From Treponema sp. (GTDB lineage Bacteria > Spirochaetota > Spirochaetia > Treponematales > Breznakiellaceae), in assembly GCA_031257715.1 (NCBI GenBank), contig JAIROE010000197.1, forward strand, positions 1 to 8,831: a stretch of 8,831 bases of DNA. The letters run 5' to 3'. The notes beneath the pieces are model-generated. The model was not told the DNA's origin and ran no database searches. It was given only the letters and a program-made list of their open reading frames with translations. Of the stretch, positions 1 through 4,937 are shown piece by piece. Numbering within the stretch: position 1 is the stretch's first letter; each line of letters starts with the position of its first letter. A program made the position numbers and the translations under genes.

Positions 1-2
1 GG

Positions 3-260
3 CCCTGGCGGAAAAACGGCCTGAGCGTAAGGATAACCAGGGGGCTTTTCCGGGAAACACTGAATCTTTCGGCCTGGTATTACCTTGATCTGGTTGATTT
101 CGACAGCGCGGGCTCCGTATCCGCCGAATATGCCCTGACCGATGCCCTGAGCCTCTCGGCGGGAAGCGATTTTTTCACCGGAGGCATTGATAACAGGGGA
201 AATTACGCGGTTTATAGGGATCTAAACTGCGTCTGGCTGCGGGGAATCTTCCGGTTTTAA
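3..260 (+). CDS. Outer-membrane beta-barrel protein, C-terminal fragment
   Basis: This frame is open from the left edge and stops at TAA 258-260, giving the last 85 residues of a longer protein whose start lies outside the window. The visible part alternates polar and hydrophobic or aromatic residues in short stretches separated by Gly/Asp/Asn turns, for example LNLSAWYYLDLVDF, then ALSLSAGSDFF, and the terminal strand CVWLRGIFRF. A last residue of Phe after an alternating strand is the usual C-terminal signature of outer-membrane barrels recognised by the BamA machinery. I therefore read it as an integral outer-membrane protein. The substrate and family cannot be told from this fragment. It does not visibly resemble the other barrel at 3414-4793 beyond the shared architecture. 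No clear intrinsic terminator follows it; the next gene has its own promoter 38 bp downstream. Confidence 0.6.
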   Translation, partial: PWRKNGLSVRITRGLFRETLNLSAWYYLDLVDFDSAGSVSAEYALTDALSLSAGSDFFTGGIDNRGNYAVYRDLNCVWLRGIFRF

Positions 261-297
261 CCGCCAAAAATTTTTTCGATAATTCGGCAAAATTCGA

Positions 298-327
298 TTG
301 ACATTCCGTGTTAGAATAGAGTAACAT
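298..327 (+). promoter_or_regulatory. Sigma-70-type promoter of the flavodoxin gene
   Basis: A perfect TTGACA (-35) lies at 298-303. After an 18-bp spacer comes TAACAT (-10, 4 of 6 matches) at 322-327. CATAAT at 325-330 is a better hexamer but leaves too long a spacer. The surroundings are AT-rich and lie just after the upstream stop codon. Transcription would begin near 334, giving a leader of about 36 nt before the GTG start at 370. Confidence 0.55.
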
Positions 328-369
328 AATGTGAGTTGAAGCTAACAGCAAACAGAACAGGAGGGAGTC

Positions 370-798
370 GTGAAAAAACTGCTGATAGTCTACTGGAGCG
401 GTACGGGAAATACCGAAACCATGGCAAAACAGGTAGCAAAAGGCGCCGAAGAAGCCGGCGCCGAAGTTACCCTCAAAACCGCCGGAGGAGTAACGCCGGA
501 TATGGTCAAGGCGGCGGAAGCCCTCGCCTTTGGATGTCCGGCAATGGGAGCCGAAATACTTGAAGAAAACGAGATGGAACCCTTCATAAGCTCCCTGACA
601 CAGGCGGAAGTCGGAGGCAAGGCCCTGGGGCTGTTCGGCTCCTACGATTGGGGCGACGGACAATGGATGAGGGACTGGGCAGACCGCATGAAGGGACTGG
701 GCGCGAATGTTGACGGGGAAGGGCTCATTACCCAGCTTATTCCCGATGAAGCGGCCTGCGCGAAATGCCTCGAACTGGGCAAACGCATTGTCTCATAA
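370..798 (+). CDS. Short-chain flavodoxin
   Basis: This encodes a 142-residue FMN-binding electron carrier of the cytoplasm, which would replace or supplement ferredoxin in low-potential electron transfer. The N-terminal strand MKKLLIVYWSGTGNTE carries the flavodoxin phosphate-binding loop (S/T-G-T-G-N-T, about residues 10-15). The segment FGCPAMGAEILEE (about 54-66) corresponds to the first isoalloxazine-contact loop. GLFGSYDWGDGQWM (about 87-100) corresponds to the second FMN loop, with Tyr and Trp available to stack on the flavin. The length is typical of the short-chain class. The start is GTG 370, chosen because a strong AGGAGGGAG site lies a few bases upstream; no in-frame ATG gives the complete first strand. 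A promoter sits at 298-327. The next gene on the strand is a DUF3793 protein, a neighbour I recall for flavodoxins in gut anaerobes. The electron partner cannot be deduced. Confidence 0.95.
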   Translation: MKKLLIVYWSGTGNTETMAKQVAKGAEEAGAEVTLKTAGGVTPDMVKAAEALAFGCPAMGAEILEENEMEPFISSLTQAEVGGKALGLFGSYDWGDGQWMRDWADRMKGLGANVDGEGLITQLIPDEAACAKCLELGKRIVS

Positions 799-811
799 TG
801 AAAAAAAGCCG

Positions 812-840
812 TTTCCGGGAGGATCCGTCCTCTCCGGGAA
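812..840 (+). promoter_or_regulatory. Intergenic hairpin between flavodoxin and DUF3793
   Basis: The left arm 812-823 pairs with 828-840 around a four-base TCCG loop. The stem is 12 bp with two G-U pairs and one bulged C. It begins 13 bases after the flavodoxin stop. No T-run follows on the plus strand, so it is not a canonical terminator. It could stabilise the upstream mRNA 3' end or partly attenuate read-through into the DUF3793 gene. An A-run at 801-807 precedes it, so only a minus-strand transcript would carry a T-tract after the stem, and no minus-strand gene is seen here. Confidence 0.5.
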
Positions 841-1009
841 CATTGAAGAACGGAATTTGCCGCTGACCTCTCTCGGCGGATTCAAATAATGACTGTTGGA
901 TTTCACCCATAATTCAACAGCGTTCTCCATTCTTTACCGGAAGCGCCGTGTCCTTCCTGCGTTGCACGGCGGCGCGGCGTTTCCGGTTTTTTTTACGAGG
1001 AAAAGCCGC

Positions 1010-1546
1010 TTGCATACGGCCTTTGAAGACGGACTCGTGCGGTTTTGCGCCCCCGTTTTATTACACAAAAAACCCGCCGCACTCTTCCCAAAAGAAGCGT
1101 GGTGGGAAGAAAGATACTTCCGCGGGGGAAACCCCCATGTGGAATTCCTCAATCTTTCCAGAGCCGGCGGCAATATCCTCATCCTCGTCTACCGGCCGGA
1201 TCTTCTGGCCCTGGCGCTGGACAACCGCGAAGTACGGAGAACACTGGAAAAGCTCAACTACCCTGCGGCCGGCAGCGTTGAAGATTGCCTGGGCCATCTG
1301 TCGCGGCGCTTCCTTTCAGGAGGGGAATTTCCCCATGAAGTGGGCTTTTTCCTTGGCTATCCGCCTGAAGACGTGCTGGGATTCATACGCAACCGGGGCT
1401 CCGGCTGCAAACGCTGCGGCATGTGGAAAGTATACGGCGACGTAGAGAGGGCGGACGCCCTCTTCAGGGAATACAAACGATGCAAAGAACTGTTACTCGA
1501 TTATTTTAAAGGCGGCGGGGTCTTCCCCATGGAAGAACCCGCCTGA
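1010..1546 (+). CDS. DUF3793 family protein
   Basis: This protein of unknown function has about 178 residues from the start I prefer. It shows the family hallmarks as I remember them: an N-terminal RFCAPVLLHKKPAALF segment, a central strand NILILVYRP, the motif FPHEVGFFLGYPPEDVLGFI, and a C-terminal CKRCGMWKVYGD with a CxxC pair, followed by a helix with a further Cys (YKRCKELLL). The CxxC motif suggests metal or redox chemistry, but no activity is established to my knowledge. The frame stays open upstream to TTG 896 (216 residues), but the extra segment is basic and unlike the family. TTG 1010 has GAGGAAAA about 7 bases upstream and gives the family's usual length, so I choose it; TTG 962 is a third option. 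It is probably cotranscribed with the flavodoxin and separated from it by the hairpin at 812-840. I am confident of the family and less so of the start. Confidence 0.85.
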   Translation: MHTAFEDGLVRFCAPVLLHKKPAALFPKEAWWEERYFRGGNPHVEFLNLSRAGGNILILVYRPDLLALALDNREVRRTLEKLNYPAAGSVEDCLGHLSRRFLSGGEFPHEVGFFLGYPPEDVLGFIRNRGSGCKRCGMWKVYGDVERADALFREYKRCKELLLDYFKGGGVFPMEEPA

Positions 1547-1571
1547 GAAATGGAGCCTCCTTTCCCCATCC

Positions 1572-1613
1572 AAAAGAAAAAAATCCCCGGAAGGTTTCTT
1601 CACCCCCCGGGGA
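1572..1613 (-). terminator. Intrinsic terminator of the 222-residue hypothetical gene
   Basis: On the minus strand a 7-bp GC-rich stem, TCCCCGG with CCGGGGA (plus-strand arms 1584-1590 and 1607-1613), is followed directly by the T-rich tract TTTTTTTCTTTT (plus-strand 1572-1583). It lies 11 bp past the minus-strand stop at 1624-1626. The plus strand has no T-run after the stem, so it serves mainly the minus-strand gene of this convergent pair. Confidence 0.75.
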
Positions 1614-1623
1614 CACTCCCGCT

Positions 1624-2292
1624 TTACGGAATAATCACCGAATAGATGGCGCTGAAGGTTCCCTTCTTCGCCGTACCGGTTTCCCAGCGGACGGCAAAAT
1701 AAAGACGCTTACCCCGCATATTCTCCTCAAAGGTGAGTTTCAGGGGACTCTTGGTGGCAAACTCCGAATGTACCAGCTCCGACACCAAAGTGGGGGGCAC
1801 ATCGCTTATCAGCCACACCAGTTCCATGCCGTGCACCCCCTCCGGCTTTCCCCAGCGTTTCCTGTTGAAACGGCGGAAGAGGAAATACAGCACACGGGGC
1901 AGAGGAGTCAATGCTTTTACCTCCGGAATATCATCGGGGACCGGCACCGGGGACGGATGGGTATCGTGATTGGGGATTCCCATGGCCGTGCGGTCCTCGT
2001 TGGTGACAGGCGGAAAGCGCAGGTACTGATTGACAAAGGCGCGGGCCTTCTTCTTCGCCGCCTTCTTGGCGTCGTCTTTGGCTTCCGTATCCACCGTGGT
2101 GTGGGGGCCCAGGAAGTTGGAATACGCCGTGTACCAGTCGGAATAGGAGGCGGCCATTTCCGCCCGCGCCGCCTGGGGAATGTGCGTCCATTCCGGCGTA
2201 GTCCCCGTACATTTGGTATTGACGTACTGGTTCATGAACTTGAACCATTGGTCAAAGTCCGCATCATTGAGAGCAAGGTAATCTTTTGACAT
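1624..2292 (-). CDS. Hypothetical protein, 222 residues
   Basis: I do not assign a function. The protein starts at ATG 2290-2292 with a strong GGAGGAGAAC ribosome site just upstream, and ends at an intrinsic terminator (1572-1613). It has no signal peptide or membrane segment, so it is probably cytoplasmic. About residues 1-65 are helical and rich in Trp, Tyr and Phe (DADFDQWFKFMNQYV, SYSDWYTAYSNF). A charged Lys/Ala stretch around 70-87 (KKAAKKKARAFVNQYL) follows. Then comes a Pro-rich linker (NHDTHPSPVPVPDDIPEV). The last 90 residues look like a beta-sandwich, possibly Fn3-like (MELVWLISDVPP, KRLYFAVRWETG), and end in IYSVIIP. The layout of aromatic helices, NxDTxPxPVPxP linker and KR-Y-x-x-RWE end matches a recurring class of uncharacterised bacterial proteins that I remember only loosely. 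The tandem arrays lie upstream on its 5' side. Confidence 0.85.
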   Translation of the reverse strand: MSKDYLALNDADFDQWFKFMNQYVNTKCTGTTPEWTHIPQAARAEMAASYSDWYTAYSNFLGPHTTVDTEAKDDAKKAAKKKARAFVNQYLRFPPVTNEDRTAMGIPNHDTHPSPVPVPDDIPEVKALTPLPRVLYFLFRRFNRKRWGKPEGVHGMELVWLISDVPPTLVSELVHSEFATKSPLKLTFEENMRGKRLYFAVRWETGTAKKGTFSAIYSVIIP

Positions 2293-2460
2293 TGTTCTCC
2301 TCCGTTATATAAATTTTTTTGAAACCAACAGTTACCGCCCGCTCTTTCAAACGGCCGGGGCGCCCCCAAGACCCTCCGGGGCCTCCTCTACAAACATAAA
2401 ATTCACCGCAAAGTCGAAAAAGTAAAAGAAGTAAAGAAATTTTGGCATTCCTTCTTCGGC

Positions 2461-2979
2461 TTGTTCGGCCTCGCGGTAACAATTTCTCCTGTTTCCGGCA
2501 ATTTCACAACGCTTGAAAAGCACATACCGGCGTACCGCAAACATAAAAGCGCCCATATAACAAGTTTAAGCGATCTTCAGGAAAATAAAAGAGCACTTGT
2601 AAAGAATTTGAGCGATCTTTTGGGAATAAAAAGTACACTTATAAAAAGTTTAGGCGAGCTTTTGGAAATGAAAAGTGCATTTATAAAAAGTTTAAGCGGG
2701 CTTTTGGAAATGAAAAGTGCACTTATAAAAAGTTTAAGTGAGCTTTTGGAAATGAAAAGTGCACTTATAAAAAGTTTAAGCGGGCTTTTGAAAATAAAAA
2801 GTGCACTTATAAAAAGTTTAAGTGATCTTATAAAAGTTAAAAGTGTACTTAAAAAAAGTTTAAGCGGGCTTTTGGAAATGAAAAGTGCACTTATAAAAAG
2901 TTTAAGTGATCTTATAAAAGTTAAAAGTGCACTTAAAAAAAGTTTAGGCGATCTTTTGGGAATGAAAAGTGGTCTTTAG
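2461..2979 (+). CDS. Possible heptad-repeat protein encoded by the 42-bp array
   Basis: A 172-residue frame runs from TTG 2461 to TAG 2977-2979. After about 28 non-repetitive residues it consists of ten 14-residue units of the form KSALIKSLSGLLEM, each two heptads, then a final KSGL. Hydrophobic positions (L4, I5, L8, L11, L12, M14) are held while others vary. For example, LLEM is swapped for LIKV, a change of several bases that keeps the amphipathic pattern, and no unit has an indel. This argues for past or present coding. Against it, the only upstream start is TTG with no ribosome site, the frame is open back to 2323 without any ATG or GTG, and there is no promoter. If made, it would be a long amphipathic, Lys-rich helix. 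I regard it as uncertain, and it may be just a satellite with a period divisible by three. Confidence 0.3.
   Translation: MFGLAVTISPVSGNFTTLEKHIPAYRKHKSAHITSLSDLQENKRALVKNLSDLLGIKSTLIKSLGELLEMKSAFIKSLSGLLEMKSALIKSLSELLEMKSALIKSLSGLLKIKSALIKSLSDLIKVKSVLKKSLSGLLEMKSALIKSLSDLIKVKSALKKSLGDLLGMKSGL
2545..2979 (+). repeat. AT-rich 42-bp tandem array, ten units plus a partial unit
   Basis: Units start every 42 bp at 2545, 2587, 2629, 2671, 2713, 2755, 2797, 2839, 2881 and 2923, and a partial unit begins at 2965. There are no indels. The first two units are most diverged and units 4-9 most alike. Each unit splits into two 21-bp halves reading K-S-A-L-I-K-S and L-S-G-L-L-E-M, so the deeper period is 21 bp. 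Units 7-8 and 9-10 share the variants LIKV and KKS, giving an 84-bp higher-order repeat. Five units (5, 6, 7, 9, 10) contain the exact palindrome AAGTGCACTT. The array is much richer in A and T than its flanks. Confidence 0.95.
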
Positions 2980-2987
2980 AAAGGTTT

Positions 2988-3239
2988 AAGAACGCTCCAC
3001 AAGGGCCAAAGAGCCCCTTACAAAGGCTAAAGAGCGCCTCACAAGGGCCAAAGAGCGCCCTGCAAGGGCCGGAGAGCCCTCCACAAGGGCAAAAGAGCCC
3101 CGCACAAAGGCCGGAGGGTCCTTCACAAAGGCAAGAGAGTATCCCACAAATGCCAAAGAGCCCCTTACAAGCGCCAAAGAGCGCCCTACAAGGGCAAAGG
3201 GTCGCCCTGCAAGGGCCGGAGGGGACGCGATGGAGGGAA
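2988..3239 (+). repeat. GC-rich 21-bp tandem array, about twelve units
   Basis: Units start every 21 bp from 2988 (3009, 3030, 3051, and so on to 3198), and a decayed unit begins at 3219. The plus-strand consensus reads K-S-A-L-Q-G-P (AAG AGC GCC CTA CAA GGG CCA, with variants). The minus strand is also open and reads heptads of the type RSLALVR. There are no indels across about 230 bp. The units share the A-G-[TC]-G-x-x-C-T core with both halves of the neighbouring 42-bp units. Neither strand offers a credible start and ribosome site for a repeat protein, so I call it a repeat only. Confidence 0.9.
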
Positions 3240-3357
3240 ATTGCGGCGCGAAGGGGGCATGGGGCAATTCATCGTCATTTTACCGATGTTTCATCATTTT
3301 CACGGTCTTCACATGAAGGTTTAACAATCCCTTTGTATGTTAGAGCCATCATAAACC

Positions 3358-3383
3358 GCGGCGCGGCGGACAGGCTGCGCCGC
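3358..3383 (+). promoter_or_regulatory. GC-rich hairpin in the porin-like gene leader
   Basis: The arms 3358-3367 (GCGGCGCGGC) and 3374-3383 (GCTGCGCCGC) form a 10-bp stem with one G-U pair around a 6-base loop. It ends 14 bases before the AAAGGAG ribosome site at 3398-3404. No T-run follows, so it is not a terminator. A role in mRNA stability or translation control of the outer-membrane protein is possible but unproven. Confidence 0.45.
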
Positions 3384-3413
3384 CGCGATACAATCGCAAA
3401 GGAGTATTGGAAC

Positions 3414-4793
3414 ATGAAAAGAGTTCTGTTCTGTCTGCTGCTTCCTGTGGTGTTCTTCACTGTGTACGCCGTGCACGCCCAGGAGCTGAAATTTGACGGC
3501 TATCTGAACAGCGGCGTGGGACTTGTAATCACCGACAGGCAGATTGCCGATCCTTACGATTCGGCAAAAGCCAGGAGCGCCCGCCCGTACTTTACCGCCT
3601 TCGGCGTGGATTCCGAACAGTGGGGCTACCGCTTCCGGCTGAACGGCTCATGGACGAACAAGGACGCCAACGCGGGCGTCAAGTTCCGCCTGCAGGCCCA
3701 GTCGCAGAATACCGTGGCCGCAAGGGCGATAACGGTTCCTACCGCGCAGGGCTGGGTGAAGTTTCTTGACGGCGTAATCACCGTAAACGGCGGAATTGTC
3801 AACGACGGCACGTGGGAAACGGGCGATGTGTACCTTAACGACGATCTGGGCGAGGGTCTTGGGCTCTTGATGAAGCTCTCCCCCCTCAAAGGGCTCGATT
3901 TCGGACTCGGCGCGTACACAATCAGTTCCCTGGGCGGCGGGGATAACAACGCGCTGGCCCGGAGTATTGCCTCGAACACCGCCGATTTTGACGACGTGAA
4001 ATACACGGTGAACCTTGCCTGGACCATGCCGGATGTGTTCAGGGCGAAGATTTCCTGGCGCAACAAAAACAGGGCCGGGGCGGCAGGAAGCGGGAACACC
4101 GTCCGGGCAACTCCCGGCCGGGACGAGAGCAGCAGGCTGCTTGTGAGCGCGGGGCTTCTTGCGGTGAAGGGCCTCACGGCTGTTGTCGCGGCCGATTTCG
4201 ACAATATCCAGAGCTTTTCAACCGTGAAGACCGGTGATATGAACGCTTGGGGGGGAACGGTCGCCTCAGGCGGGAGGATCAACAACTCGGGGAAGCTCAA
4301 TTTCCACGAGGCGCTGGGCTATAAGGTTTCGGATTTGAGCGTGGGCTTTAACGCTTCCCAGTTTGTTTCCTTTGCGGAAAGGGATGTTACCAACAGCTTT
4401 ACCGGAATAACCACGCAGGAAAAAGTGGACGCGAGTCTTTTCTTCAATCCGTGGGTAAGCTACAGCCTGGGCAACATTGTGCCCCGGCTGGATCTTGTGT
4501 ATATGATGGGAGGCGCGCCTAACGGGAGCAGCAATACTGCCGAGGGGAAATATTACCGCAGGGGCTATGATCCGAATTACACCAGGGAGACCTGGGTTTT
4601 CGGCATACGGCCTTCGGTCAAATTCAACTTCGGTTCGTGTTTCCTTGAGCTGGGGGATCTTATCAGCATTGAAGGGCAGGAAAACAAGCTCTACGGCGTT
4701 AATGTCCCCAATCCCAATATTCCCGGCTCCGAGACCCGGAAGGATTCCCGGTTTACCAATACTCTCTACGCCGACTTGAAGTGGAGTTTCTGA
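3414..4793 (+). CDS. Porin-like outer-membrane beta-barrel protein
   Basis: This 459-residue protein is probably exported by Sec and inserted in the outer membrane. Residues 1-22 are a classical signal peptide: a Lys-Arg start (MKRVLF), a hydrophobic core and an AVHA/QE cleavage site. The mature part is a run of amphipathic strands with short Gly/Asn/Asp turns and ends in NTLYADLKWSF, the terminal Phe that marks barrel proteins. It may form a channel; substrate and family are not recognisable to me. The frame is open far upstream through the 21-bp array (from 2937), but ATG 3414 is chosen because AAAGGAG lies at 3398-3404 and the signal peptide begins there. A GC-rich hairpin (3358-3383) lies in its leader, and no convincing promoter was found. 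It converges on metH, and the hairpin at 4833-4863 lies between them. Any role in nutrient uptake is inference. Confidence 0.85.
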   Translation: MKRVLFCLLLPVVFFTVYAVHAQELKFDGYLNSGVGLVITDRQIADPYDSAKARSARPYFTAFGVDSEQWGYRFRLNGSWTNKDANAGVKFRLQAQSQNTVAARAITVPTAQGWVKFLDGVITVNGGIVNDGTWETGDVYLNDDLGEGLGLLMKLSPLKGLDFGLGAYTISSLGGGDNNALARSIASNTADFDDVKYTVNLAWTMPDVFRAKISWRNKNRAGAAGSGNTVRATPGRDESSRLLVSAGLLAVKGLTAVVAADFDNIQSFSTVKTGDMNAWGGTVASGGRINNSGKLNFHEALGYKVSDLSVGFNASQFVSFAERDVTNSFTGITTQEKVDASLFFNPWVSYSLGNIVPRLDLVYMMGGAPNGSSNTAEGKYYRRGYDPNYTRETWVFGIRPSVKFNFGSCFLELGDLISIEGQENKLYGVNVPNPNIPGSETRKDSRFTNTLYADLKWSF

Positions 4794-4825
4794 TGTGCGG
4801 GTAACAGAACCGAATTAAAAATAGT

Positions 4826-4863
4826 AAAAAAAGGCTTTCCCAAAGTTCGGCTTTGGGAAAGCC
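4826..4863. terminator. Strong intrinsic terminator between the porin-like gene and metH
   Basis: A perfect 13-bp stem (4833-4845 with 4851-4863) closes a 5-base TTCGG loop. On the minus strand it is followed at once by seven Ts (plus-strand 4826-4832) and further T-rich sequence, an excellent terminator for metH, 75 bp past its stop. On the plus strand only GTCTTTC follows, so termination of the porin-like transcript, which ends 40 bp upstream, would be weaker but plausible. Confidence 0.88.
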
Positions 4864-4937
4864 GTCTTTCATGGTACGTGCCGGATCCCTGCGGGGATTG
4901 CGGTCCGGGAAACCGCGGCGGGATGTCCTGTCCGCCG

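Larger units (their letters stand above)
2293..3413. other. 1.1-kb region without a convincing gene, mostly tandem repeats
   Basis: This stretch separates the divergent hypothetical gene (-) from the porin-like gene (+). From 2293 to about 2544 it holds the upstream side of the minus-strand gene and an AT-rich, A-rich tract near 2395-2450 with no recognised motif. The 42-bp array (2545-2979) and the 21-bp array (2988-3239) fill the middle. From 3240 to 3413 lies the porin-like gene's leader, with a GC-rich hairpin and a ribosome site. I could not find a convincing promoter for either flanking gene here. Confidence 0.7.

Noticed and set aside
175..663. Minus-strand 162-codon frame over the flavodoxin promoter and gene
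   Set aside because: It overlaps the well-supported flavodoxin on the opposite strand and the upstream barrel fragment, and has no recognisable features.
2264..2556. Short minus-strand frames upstream of the hypothetical gene
   Set aside because: They overlap the array edge and the real gene's ribosome site, have low-complexity Phe/Tyr runs produced by the A-rich tract, and lack any recognisable family.
2545..3239. CRISPR array
   Set aside because: The units are contiguous with no unique spacers, vary gradually, and have periods of 42 and 21 bp. No cas gene is present.
2986..3267. Minus-strand open frame of 93 codons across the 21-bp array (RSLALVR heptads)
   Set aside because: A 21-bp repeat without stops is open on both strands by construction. 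I saw no supporting ribosome site or promoter, and the plus strand shows the similarity to array 1.
3313..3341. Promoter of the porin-like gene with TATGTT as -10
   Set aside because: No acceptable -35 hexamer lies at a suitable distance, so the match is not better than chance in AT-rich sequence.
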